Assembly (NCBI RefSeq): GCF_003435815.1
Contig: NZ_QTUV01000003.1
Location: 127,297-191,296 of the forward strand
DNA from: Dorea sp. AM10-31
GTDB taxonomy: Bacteria; Bacillota; Clostridia; Lachnospirales; Lachnospiraceae
Direction: 5' to 3'
Length of the DNA: 64,000 nt
Below, in pieces: positions 21,548 through 28,894 of this stretch. Positions within the stretch are counted from its first letter, which is position 1. Every line of letters begins with the position of its first letter. The position numbers and the translations under genes are program-made. The notes under the pieces are model-generated. The model was not told the DNA's origin and made no database searches. It worked only from the letters and a program-made list of their open reading frames with translations.

Positions 21548-22081
21548 TTAAGTCAGATCATATGTCTTGATCTCATTACCTTCAGTGCCCTTCTTAACGA
21601 TGGTATGACAACCTATCGTAGTTCCCATAGCACGCAGTTTCCATTCTTCTTGGGTAGCGTTCAGCTTATCCAATTCTTCCTGTCTTTTATCTTCATTTTC
21701 GATAGCTAATATTTCAGCTTTTTCCTTTTCATAGACATTTTTAAATTGACACCATTTCCTGAAAAAGTCCTGCATTGTAGGATTATCGAACGTCAGTGAA
21801 ATCTTCTGATCAGGCATCTCAGCAAGTGAGAGGTTCACTGAATCATCAATAGAAAACAGCAGGGAGAGCACATCTCCGACTGTTTCAATATTAAAATCCA
21901 GAAAAACACTAACATTTAATCCCAGTGCAGTTGCTATCTTTTCTAACTGATCCGGTTTTGGATTCCGAATTCCCAGTTCATATTTTCTGATCGTTCCTAC
22001 GTTAATGCCGGACAGCTCGGCTAATTGTATCTGACTGTATCCTCGAAATTCCCGGAATGCCCGGATTTTTTTACCAATCAT
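21548..22081 (-). CDS. XRE-family repressor of the tuf element
   Basis: A 177-residue protein with an N-terminal helix-turn-helix (SQIQLAELSGINVGTIRKYE) and a C-terminal region of unknown fold. It is divergent from the excisionase and integrase genes. Palindromic operator copies in the shared intergenic region, one lying exactly between -35 and -10 of the rightward promoter, point to repression of excision. No RecA-cleavage or metalloprotease partner is adjacent, so the inducing signal is unclear. ATG is preceded by AGGAGG (complement of 22088-22093). Confidence 0.85.
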   Translation of the reverse strand: MIGKKIRAFREFRGYSQIQLAELSGINVGTIRKYELGIRNPKPDQLEKIATALGLNVSVFLDFNIETVGDVLSLLFSIDDSVNLSLAEMPDQKISLTFDNPTMQDFFRKWCQFKNVYEKEKAEILAIENEDKRQEELDKLNATQEEWKLRAMGTTIGCHTIVKKGTEGNEIKTYDLT

Positions 22082-22120
22082 AATGCTGCCTCCTTAATAA
22101 TATTTGTGCTTCTATTCTAG

Positions 22121-22273
22121 CACAAAAGTGAATGATACAAAAGAGCGAGATTTAACAAATTGTTGATACGAAAGCGATAGATATGGAATGGAAAAAATAA
22201 ATTCGCAAATGTTTATTGACAAATTCACAAAAGTGAATTATTATAAGAGAACAATGAAAGAGTCACAAAAGTG
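22121..22273. promoter_or_regulatory. Three repressor operators CACAAAAGTG
   Basis: Identical ten-base cores at 22121-22130, 22226-22235 and 22264-22273; the flanks make TTCACAAAAGTGAA and GTCACAAAAGTGAC, near-perfect palindromes. Positions suit binding by the divergent XRE protein, controlling both its own gene and the integrase operon. Confidence 0.8.
22216..22244 (+). promoter_or_regulatory. Promoter of the excisionase-integrase operon
   Basis: TTGACA (22216-22221), 17-base spacer, TATTAT (22239-22244). The second operator (22226-22235) fills the spacer. Confidence 0.85.
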
Positions 22274-22291
22274 ACTGGAAAGGAGGACACT

Positions 22292-22483
22292 ATGAGAACT
22301 AATTATATGATGACCGTTGATGATGTCATGGAAGAATTAGGTGTGAAACGCAGTAAAGCATATTCTATTCTGAAGCAGCTCAATGATGAACTGGCAAAGG
22401 AAGGATATGTAGCAGTTCGTGGAAAGATTCCACGTCCCTACTGGGAAACAAAATTTTATGGATGCTCTCAGAGAGCAGTATGA
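22292..22483 (+). CDS. Excisionase-like small helix-turn-helix protein
   Basis: A 63-residue protein with one DNA-binding unit (MTVDDVMEELGVKRSKAYSI followed by a Lys/Arg-rich tail). Size, fold and position directly before the integrase fit a directionality factor. Start ATG 22292 follows AAGGAGG; an upstream GTG frame start is rejected because it precedes that site. The stop lies 13 bases before the integrase start. Confidence 0.75.
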   Translation: MRTNYMMTVDDVMEELGVKRSKAYSILKQLNDELAKEGYVAVRGKIPRPYWETKFYGCSQRAV

Positions 22484-22496
22484 AGGAGGTTTTAAG

Positions 22497-23549
22497 ATGT
22501 CAGCTTACAAAGACAAAACACAGGGAACCTGGTATGTGAGCTTCCGCTATATTGACTGGACAGGAAAGAAAACACAGAAGCTGAAAAGAGGATTCAAGAC
22601 AAAGAAAGAAGCATTAAATTATGAAAAGGAATTCATAAGAAAAACTGCAGCGGATATGAAAATGGAGATGAACAGTTTTATTCAAGTCTATTTTGAAGAT
22701 AAAAAGAATGAACTGAAAGAAAATTCAATCCGTAATAAGCAGCACATGATGAACAAACACATTGTTCCGTATTTTGGAACAAGAAAAATGAATGAGATTA
22801 CACCGGCAGAGATTATCCAGTGGCAGAACACCATTCAGGAAAAAGGATACAGCAAGACTTATGAGCGTATGATTCAGAATCAGTTAAATGCACTGTTTAA
22901 CCATGCACAGAAAATTTACAATCTGAAGGAAAATCCATGTAAGAAAGTAAAAAAGATGGGGAAATCGGATGCAAATAAGCTGGAATTCTGGACGAAAGCA
23001 GAATATGACAGATTTATCGTCGGGATTGAGCCGGGGAGTGAGGATTATCTGATATTTGAAATTCTGTTCTGGACAGGAATCAGGGAAGGAGAGCTTTTGG
23101 CATTGAGTCTTTCAGATTTTGATATGAGTGGAAATCTCCTGCATATCAATAAGACGTATAACCGGATCAGGAAAAGAGATGTGATTGATACTCCAAAAAC
23201 AGAGAATTCAGTCCGTACCATTGATATTCCCAATTTTCTTAAGGAAGAGGTGCAGGAGTATGCGAAGAAACATTATGGATTTCCGGAAGATCAGCGGTTG
23301 TTCCCGATTGTGGCGAGAACACTGCAGAAACGTCTTAAGAAATATGAAGCACTGACCGGTGTAAAACCAATCAGAGTGCACGATATCCGTCACAGCCATG
23401 TGGCATATCTGATCTACCAGGGCGTAGAACCACTGATTATCAAGGAAAGGCTGGGGCACAAAGACATTCAGATGACATTGAACACTTATGGGCATCTGTA
23501 TCCGTCACAGCAGAAAAAAGTTGCTGAGATGCTGGAAAATAAACGTTAA
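22497..23549 (+). CDS. Tyrosine recombinase (integrase) of the tuf element
   Basis: A 350-residue phage-type integrase. The N-terminal arm-binding domain (GTWYVSFRYIDWTGKK) is followed by a SAM-like core-binding domain and the catalytic domain with Arg in GIREGELLAL, HDIRHSHVAYL, LGHKDIQMTL and the nucleophile Tyr in NTYGHL. Start ATG 22497 is behind GAAGGAGG. It is expected to cut within the 56-bp tuf repeat and to act with the small protein encoded upstream. Confidence 0.93.
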   Translation: MSAYKDKTQGTWYVSFRYIDWTGKKTQKLKRGFKTKKEALNYEKEFIRKTAADMKMEMNSFIQVYFEDKKNELKENSIRNKQHMMNKHIVPYFGTRKMNEITPAEIIQWQNTIQEKGYSKTYERMIQNQLNALFNHAQKIYNLKENPCKKVKKMGKSDANKLEFWTKAEYDRFIVGIEPGSEDYLIFEILFWTGIREGELLALSLSDFDMSGNLLHINKTYNRIRKRDVIDTPKTENSVRTIDIPNFLKEEVQEYAKKHYGFPEDQRLFPIVARTLQKRLKKYEALTGVKPIRVHDIRHSHVAYLIYQGVEPLIIKERLGHKDIQMTLNTYGHLYPSQQKKVAEMLENKR

Positions 23550-23568
23550 TACGGAGGAAAAGAAGCAA

Positions 23569-23739
23569 ATGAAAACAAAGAAAGTAGTCGGAAAAATATT
23601 TGATGCAATTAACTACAGTAAGAAGCTGAAAATAAGTTCCATTTTACCGGATCGGGATTCAGATTATGTGATTCTTCTTGAATTAGAGGACGGAAGCAAA
23701 TTTGAAATCATTATTATTCCTACAAGGAGATTTGTGTAA
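23569..23739 (+). CDS. Small protein of unknown function after the integrase
   Basis: A 56-residue protein (MKTKKVVGKIFDAINYSKKL...) with a short beta-rich C-terminal half (YVILLELEDGSKFEIIII). ATG 23569 follows GGAGG by a normal distance, and it lies 19 bases after the integrase stop, so it is probably in that operon. Not recognised. Confidence 0.55.
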   Translation: MKTKKVVGKIFDAINYSKKLKISSILPDRDSDYVILLELEDGSKFEIIIIPTRRFV

Positions 23740-23751
23740 GGAGCAAAAGCT

Positions 23752-23826
23752 ATGACTACTGACAGACAAAAAGAAAAAGCCCAGATAAAATATCTGAGCA
23801 AGTTCTCTGATAATCAGATTCACTGA
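23752..23826 (+). other. Tiny open frame, possibly a broken helix-turn-helix gene
   Basis: ATG behind AAGGAG opens a 24-codon frame (MTTDRQKEKAQIKYLSKF...). After its stop another frame continues to about 23923 with a basic, HTH-like look (GRLSISRIERYNN). This could be a small regulator broken by a frameshift, or nothing. The rest of 23740-23926 holds no other feature. Confidence 0.3.
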
Positions 23827-23926
23827 TATACCATCTTGGCAGATTAAGTATATCACGAATTGAAAGATACAACAATTCCCGAATATCTGTTCATCGGAGT
23901 CTTGCTCGGAGGGGCAGGAGGTAGAA

Positions 23927-24601
23927 GTGACATTATTTGAACAGGTAAAAGAATGTGTGACAGCCAGACAGGCTGCGGAGCATTATGGGATTAAAGTAAA
24001 AAGAAATGGAATGGCATGTTGTCCGTTTCATAAAGACCGGCATCCAAGTATGAAGGCAGATAAAATATATCATTGCTTTGCATGTGGAGTGGGTGGCGAT
24101 GCAATAGATTTTACAGCAAGGTTATTTGGAATATCACAGTATGAAGCTGCGAAAAAGCTGGTAGAAGATTTTGAACTGGATATTAAAGTTGGAAATAGAA
24201 GCAAATATGAAAGGACGCCCCGAAACAGGGCTCCCTTAAAACAAAAGCAGTCTAAAGTTGTTATGATCAGAGAAAAACTGGAACAGTGGTTGAAACATGC
24301 AACAGACGTGCTGATTAGATATCTGAAATGGATTCAGTTCTGGAAAGAGTTTTACAGACCAGAACCGGAAGAAGAATGGCACGAATTATTTACGGAGGCA
24401 TTGGCAAATGAAAGAAAGATAAATGACTATCTGGACGTGCTGATGTTTGGAACAGGAGAAGAGATTGTAGAGTTTTTCAAGACGAAGAGAAGGGAGGTTG
24501 AAAAAATTGAAGAAAGAATTAACGAATATCAGCGAGGAGTCCTTGATGGAATTAGAAGATATTGTGAACGAGGAGATGCTTACAACAGAAGATGTCAATG
24601 A
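23927..24601 (+). CDS. CHC2 zinc-finger (primase-like) protein
   Basis: A 224-residue protein with an N-terminal DnaG-type zinc finger (CCPFHKDRHPS ... HCFACGVGGDAIDF), followed by a helical region without a visible primase catalytic domain. It starts at GTG 23927 behind GCAGGAGGT and overlaps the helicase gene by about 95 bases. A CHC2 protein next to a VapE-type helicase is a common replication module of phage-inducible islands and mobilizable elements; here it probably recognises or primes single-stranded DNA with help from another protein. Confidence 0.85.
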   Translation: MTLFEQVKECVTARQAAEHYGIKVKRNGMACCPFHKDRHPSMKADKIYHCFACGVGGDAIDFTARLFGISQYEAAKKLVEDFELDIKVGNRSKYERTPRNRAPLKQKQSKVVMIREKLEQWLKHATDVLIRYLKWIQFWKEFYRPEPEEEWHELFTEALANERKINDYLDVLMFGTGEEIVEFFKTKRREVEKIEERINEYQRGVLDGIRRYCERGDAYNRRCQ

Positions 24602-25883
24602 TATGTTGGAGCATACGGATAAAGGAAGAACAAAGCAGACAATCAGAAATTGTGTAACCGTATTACAAAAAGATCCAGTGCTGAAAAAAGCGATTAAACG
24701 AAATGAGCTTTCTGGAAGAATGGACATTGTGAAAGAGGTGCCTTGGGAACGGAGAAATAACAGTCCTACGGTTACAGATACTGATGAAAATAATCTGAAA
24801 ATGTATCTGGAAGAAAATTATGAACTGACAAGTGAGCGTGTGATCAAAGCAGGAGTAGATATTGTTTCCAATGAAAATAAATATCATCCAATCAGAGATT
24901 ATCTGGAAAGTCTGGTCTGGGACGGGATTCCAAGAATAGAAAATATGCTTCCGCATTTCCTGGGAGCAGAAAAGAGTAAATACACAATCGGAGTAATGAA
25001 AATGCACATGCTGGCAGCGATTTCAAGAATTTATGAACCGGGAATAAAGTATGATATTATGCTTTGTCTGGTTGGAAGCCAGGGAGCCGGAAAGTCCACA
25101 TTTTTCAAGTATCTGGCGATAAAAGAAGAATGGTTCAGTGACAATCTGGATCATCTGGACGATGAAAATATTTACAGAAAACTGCAGAATCACTGGATTA
25201 TCGAAATGGGGGAAATGAAGGCAACTATCACAGCAAAGAATATTGAACAGATAAAATCGTTTTTGAGCAGACAGAAAGAAACTTACAAAGTACCTTATGA
25301 AGTTCACCCGGAAGACAGACCACGACAGTGTGTATTTTGTGGTACTTCAAATGATCTGAATTTCCTTCCGCTGGACAGAACCGGAAACAGACGATTTGCT
25401 CCGGTGATGACAGATATGTCGAAAGCAGAAGTTCATATTCTGGATAATGAAGCAGAGAGCAAAGCTTATATCGAACAGGCCTGGGCGGAGGCAATGGTAC
25501 TGTATCGACAGGGAAATGTGTTCTTAGGATTCACAAAGGAAATTGAGGAAGAGGCAAAGCGTCTGCAAAAAGAATTTATGCCGGAAGATACCAATGCCGG
25601 AATCATACAGGCATTTCTTGATGACTACGATGACGAGTATGTATGTACCAGAATTCTGTTCGATGAAGCGCTACATCGAACCGGAGAAATGAAACAGTGG
25701 GAAGGCAAAGAGATTGCTAATATTATGAACAATGCGATTGAAGGCTGGAAACCACATGGCACACATCGGTTCGGAAAGGAATATGGAATACAGCGGTCAT
25801 GGAAACGTATGGAAGATTCTGTGAAGAAAGATAAAGACGGATTTATGGAAGTACCGGAACAGTTGGAAATACCGTTTGAGTAA
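24507..25883 (+). CDS. VapE-like (virulence-associated E) helicase
   Basis: About 458 residues. The central domain has Walker A VGSQGAGKSTFF and a Walker B-like region IIEMGEM, followed by a segment FCGTSNDLNFLPLDRTGNRRF typical of the VapE family. Members are superfamily-3-like ATPases used to start replication of integrated elements. There is no ATG; TTG codons stand at 24498 and 24507, and GGGAGG (24492-24497) suits the second, giving a TTG start. Directly downstream lies the candidate origin at 25892-25977. Confidence 0.85.
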   Translation: MKKELTNISEESLMELEDIVNEEMLTTEDVNDMLEHTDKGRTKQTIRNCVTVLQKDPVLKKAIKRNELSGRMDIVKEVPWERRNNSPTVTDTDENNLKMYLEENYELTSERVIKAGVDIVSNENKYHPIRDYLESLVWDGIPRIENMLPHFLGAEKSKYTIGVMKMHMLAAISRIYEPGIKYDIMLCLVGSQGAGKSTFFKYLAIKEEWFSDNLDHLDDENIYRKLQNHWIIEMGEMKATITAKNIEQIKSFLSRQKETYKVPYEVHPEDRPRQCVFCGTSNDLNFLPLDRTGNRRFAPVMTDMSKAEVHILDNEAESKAYIEQAWAEAMVLYRQGNVFLGFTKEIEEEAKRLQKEFMPEDTNAGIIQAFLDDYDDEYVCTRILFDEALHRTGEMKQWEGKEIANIMNNAIEGWKPHGTHRFGKEYGIQRSWKRMEDSVKKDKDGFMEVPEQLEIPFE

Positions 25884-25891
25884 AGATTATT

Positions 25892-25977
25892 GTAAACGAT
25901 GTAAACGGAACTTGATGGAAAAACTTAAAAAGTTAACTTTTAAAATCTTTTAAGCCCCGTTTACAAATTCCGTTTAC
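25892..25977. other. Candidate replication origin with inverted GTAAACG repeats
   Basis: GTAAACG occurs twice in direct order (25892 and 25901); its complement CGTTTAC occurs twice on the other side (25958 and 25971). Between them lie about 48 very AT-rich bases with few G or C. Repeat pairs facing each other across an AT-rich centre beside a VapE-type helicase gene is the design known for staphylococcal pathogenicity-island origins. The repeat unit and role here are inferred. Confidence 0.55.
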
Positions 25978-25997
25978 AGACTGGAAAGGAGCAGAAA

Positions 25998-26228
25998 ATG
26001 ATGAAACAGGGAAGATTAAGATGTAACAGCAGCAATGGAAGATATGGATTATTATCATCAGATTTATGGATTGATACAGGATTTCACTGCGGAGAAGGAC
26101 TGGAAGTGCTGGTAGATGATGAATGGGTACAGACCAGAATGGAGATGAATCTGGCAAGAGAATGGTATCTGGTGGGAACGCCTTATTGTGGAGATCTGGA
26201 ATATGTGCAGGCGAGGATACCAGAATAA
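25998..26228 (+). CDS. DUF5348-like small protein
   Basis: A 76-residue protein, beta-rich, with features NGRYGLLS, LWIDTGFHCGEGLEV and EWYLVGTPY. I associate this pattern with DUF5348, a family found beside relaxases in clostridial mobile elements; function is unknown. Start ATG follows AAAGGAGC. Confidence 0.7.
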   Translation: MMKQGRLRCNSSNGRYGLLSSDLWIDTGFHCGEGLEVLVDDEWVQTRMEMNLAREWYLVGTPYCGDLEYVQARIPE

Positions 26229-26344
26229 ACAGATCTATGATCCACTTCGGTCGGTGTAGAACAGATGTCCATAAGGACGTTATGCCCCCGGCAGGGCGCA
26301 AGGGGACTTTTGATGGACGGTACGGCTGTCGAAAGTGCTTTTGC

Positions 26345-26443
26345 GTTACTTTTGACAAAAGTAACAAAACCGCCGTATCCGGCGAAGATTTCTTATAATC
26401 TCCATAACTGGCGTAAATACAGATTTTGTGCCATATCTGGCAC
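26345..26443. other. Candidate transfer origin (oriT) region
   Basis: The 242-base gap before the relaxase gene holds a perfect ten-base inverted repeat GTTACTTTTG / CAAAAGTAAC with a one-base centre (26345-26365) and a second inverted repeat GTGCCA-TATC-TGGCAC (26428-26443). Relaxase genes of the MobV type usually lie just after their own oriT, which has such repeats. The nick site cannot be identified by eye. Confidence 0.5.
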
Positions 26444-26470
26444 TGATTTAAGAATGGGAGGTGAGAGAAA

Positions 26471-27892
26471 ATGACAATGAAAAGGACAATAAGTGGGATG
26501 ATCGGAGCTGGCTCCCTGGCACATAACAGACGTGCCTTTGTTGCAGAAAATGTTGACCGGGAAAGAGTTCATCTGAACATTAAATATTGTGATGAAAATC
26601 TGAAAACAGTCTATCACGAATTATTTGATCAGGCAGTGGAACGATACAATGAGGGAAAAAGAAATGACCGGAAGATTACAGATTATTACGAAAAGATACG
26701 TCAGGGAAAACAGGAAAAGCTGTTTCATGAAGTGATTTTTCAGATTGGAAACAGTAAAGACATGGCTGTCGGAACTGAAGAAGGAGAACTGGCTGCAAAA
26801 GTTTTGGACGAATATATGAATGATTTCCAGAAACGCAATCCTGCGTTACGGGTGTTTAACTGTTATCTCCATCTGGACGAAGCAACTCCGCATCTGCATA
26901 TTGATTTTGTCCCTTATGTATCCAACTGGAAAGGAAAAGGGATGGATACCAGAGTATCGTTAAAGCAGGCAATGAAAAGTCTTGGATTCGAAGGTGAATC
27001 AAAACGAGATACGGAACTGAACCAGTGGATCAACCATGAGAAGAAAGTTCTGGCTGAGGTCATGGAGAGGCACGGAATTGAGTGGGAGAAAAAAGGAACA
27101 CATGAAAAGCATCTGAATGTATATGAATTTAAGAAAAAGGAACGGATAAAAGAAGTACAGGAACTGGAGCAGGAGAAGGAATATCTGACGGCGGAAAATG
27201 AAGGACTGACCGCACAGATTGCAGAAACAAGAGATGATATACAGCATTTGAAAGAAGATAAGGCACAGGCTGTCAAAGAAAAAGAAGATGCTGAAAAGCG
27301 GGCTGAGAAGGCAGAAAAGGAATTAGAAAATCTGGAAAATCGCAGAGAACGACTGCAGCCGGTCATGGATAATGTCAGTAAGGAAATAAAAGAATACGGG
27401 ACAATCAACACATTTCTTCCGGAAGCAGGTGCATTGGAGCGTGCGACAACTTACCGGGACAAGAAGATTAAACCACTGTTTATTCAGATGAAAAACAAGA
27501 TTGCTGCAATGGCTGCTCAGGTCAAAGAACTTACAAGAGAACGTGATGCCTGGAGAAATAAGTTTCAGAAGAAAAAGAAAGAGTATGAGGACACGAAAGA
27601 AGAACTGCAGGCAGTCCAACAGGATAAAAAGGAACTGACTAAGGAGAAAGACATACTTCAAGACCTGGCAGGTCGATACCATCGGATTGTGCGTGTACTG
27701 GGGAATGATATGGTGGAGGATATTGTCCAGAGAGATATTCAGAACCAGAAAATCCTGGAAGAAAAACGCCGGATGGAGCAAATGCCACAGGGAAGTATTA
27801 AGGAAAGAATGGCATGGGCTGAGGAAAAACGAAGAATGGAAAATCAGCAACGTAAGAAAAACAGAACAAAGAACAGAGAAATGGAGTTGTAA
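26471..27892 (+). CDS. MobV-family relaxase (Pre/Mob)
   Basis: A 473-residue relaxase that nicks oriT and leads mobilization. The relaxase domain includes YHELFDQAVERYN and the metal-binding motif HLDEATPHLHIDFVP (first His about residue 134). The C-terminal half is a long Glu/Lys-rich coiled coil (about 215-470). Ribosome site GGGAGGTGA precedes the ATG. The absence of coupling and secretion genes means it must borrow a conjugation machine. Confidence 0.9.
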   Translation: MTMKRTISGMIGAGSLAHNRRAFVAENVDRERVHLNIKYCDENLKTVYHELFDQAVERYNEGKRNDRKITDYYEKIRQGKQEKLFHEVIFQIGNSKDMAVGTEEGELAAKVLDEYMNDFQKRNPALRVFNCYLHLDEATPHLHIDFVPYVSNWKGKGMDTRVSLKQAMKSLGFEGESKRDTELNQWINHEKKVLAEVMERHGIEWEKKGTHEKHLNVYEFKKKERIKEVQELEQEKEYLTAENEGLTAQIAETRDDIQHLKEDKAQAVKEKEDAEKRAEKAEKELENLENRRERLQPVMDNVSKEIKEYGTINTFLPEAGALERATTYRDKKIKPLFIQMKNKIAAMAAQVKELTRERDAWRNKFQKKKKEYEDTKEELQAVQQDKKELTKEKDILQDLAGRYHRIVRVLGNDMVEDIVQRDIQNQKILEEKRRMEQMPQGSIKERMAWAEEKRRMENQQRKKNRTKNREMEL

Positions 27893-27896
27893 GGAT

Positions 27897-28271
27897 ATGA
27901 AAAAGCATATTTATGATGAAAAGAATGGATTAAGTTACACACTGCATGGAGATTATTATCTGCCGGATCTTGTGATCAACGAGGATGAACCGACATATGG
28001 AAAATATGGAATGTTGCGGAAACAGTTTCTGAAAGAGCACAGACCGGCAAGATATCAGTATTTACTGATGACCGGAAAGCTGACAGAGCATCTGAATGTA
28101 GTAGATCAGGAAGCCAGAGAGCAGGTAGAGATATTGATGAAACAGATATCAAAACAGTTGGTGGTCACCGAGGAATTGAAGAGTAAAAATCAAATGGAGT
28201 GGGTTAGGAAGATGAATAATATAAAGAGTGCTGCGGAAGAGATTGTGCTTCAGGAATTGATTTATATGTAA
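27897..28271 (+). CDS. TnpV family protein
   Basis: A 124-residue protein with KYGMLRKQFLKEHRPARYQ and LTEHLNVVDQEA, which I recognise as the transposon-encoded TnpV family. The exact role is not known. It begins four bases after the relaxase stop, in the same operon, and is followed by a strong terminator. A decayed relative lies at 37500-37758, outside the element. Confidence 0.8.
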   Translation: MKKHIYDEKNGLSYTLHGDYYLPDLVINEDEPTYGKYGMLRKQFLKEHRPARYQYLLMTGKLTEHLNVVDQEAREQVEILMKQISKQLVVTEELKSKNQMEWVRKMNNIKSAAEEIVLQELIYM

Positions 28272-28312
28272 TGATAATATACAAAAATTAAAGTTGGATA
28301 TATTACGAAAAG

Positions 28313-28343
28313 GACACGTTGATTGAAAAAACGTGTCTTTTTT
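28313..28343 (+). terminator. Terminator between mobilization and defence modules
   Basis: Eight-base stem GACACGTT / AACGTGTC followed by TTTTTT. It separates the relaxase-tnpV operon from the restriction cassette. Confidence 0.85.
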
Positions 28344-28357
28344 CTTTGGGCAAAGAA

Positions 28358-28386
28358 TTGAATAGTAGTCGTTAGTTTGATACAAT
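28358..28386 (+). promoter_or_regulatory. Promoter of the restriction/defence cassette
   Basis: TTGAAT (28358-28363), 17-base spacer, TACAAT (28381-28386), 34 bases before the vsr start. Confidence 0.8.
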
Positions 28387-28420
28387 AAAATGGATTATAC
28401 GGTATTGAAGGTGAAGGATT

Positions 28421-28894
28421 ATGCCGACGAAAGAGCCACGTTTTCATGGCGAAGTTACGGAAAAAAGTCATAAAAACATGAGTAAGATACGTGGAAAAGA
28501 TACAAGCATAGAAATCGTTTTAAGAAAGGCTTTATGGCATAAAGGATATCGCTATCGGAAGAATTATAAAGGCTTGCCAGGAAGACCGGATATTGTTTTG
28601 ACAAAGTATCGTATTGTGATTTTTTGTGATAGTGAGTTCTTCCATGGTAAGGATTGGGAAATATTAAAGCCTAAGTTGGAAAAAGGTAAAAATCCAGATT
28701 ATTGGGTTAAGAAAATAGAACGTAATATCCAGAGAGATGAAGAAAAGGACCAACAATTGAATTTTATGGGATGGACGGTAGTGCATTTCTGGGGGAAGGA
28801 TATTTTAAAAGATACAGATCAGTGTATTAAAGTGATTGAAGAGATTATATTTGATCAGAAACTGGAAGAAGTAGACGATGAAGAGGAAATATAA
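28421..28894 (+). CDS. vsr: Vsr-like very-short-patch-repair endonuclease (variant)
   Basis: A 157-residue nuclease of the Vsr fold, which nicks next to T:G mismatches left by deamination of 5-methylcytosine. MSKIRGKDTSIE and GRPDIVLTKYRIVIF (Asp57 as the metal ligand), YWVKKIERNIQRDEE and GWTVVHFW are typical. The usual zinc-site Cys/His cluster (GCFWHxHxC and the later Cys) is absent: here the segment reads CDSEFFHGKDWE and FWGKDI. It abuts the next gene without a gap. A partner cytosine methyltransferase is encoded three genes later, which explains its presence. Confidence 0.88.
   Translation: MPTKEPRFHGEVTEKSHKNMSKIRGKDTSIEIVLRKALWHKGYRYRKNYKGLPGRPDIVLTKYRIVIFCDSEFFHGKDWEILKPKLEKGKNPDYWVKKIERNIQRDEEKDQQLNFMGWTVVHFWGKDILKDTDQCIKVIEEIIFDQKLEEVDDEEEI

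Noticed and set aside
26123..26474. Two overlapping plus-strand frames before the relaxase gene
   Set aside because: They overlap the DUF5348-like gene, contain the palindromes of the candidate oriT and have no ribosome sites.
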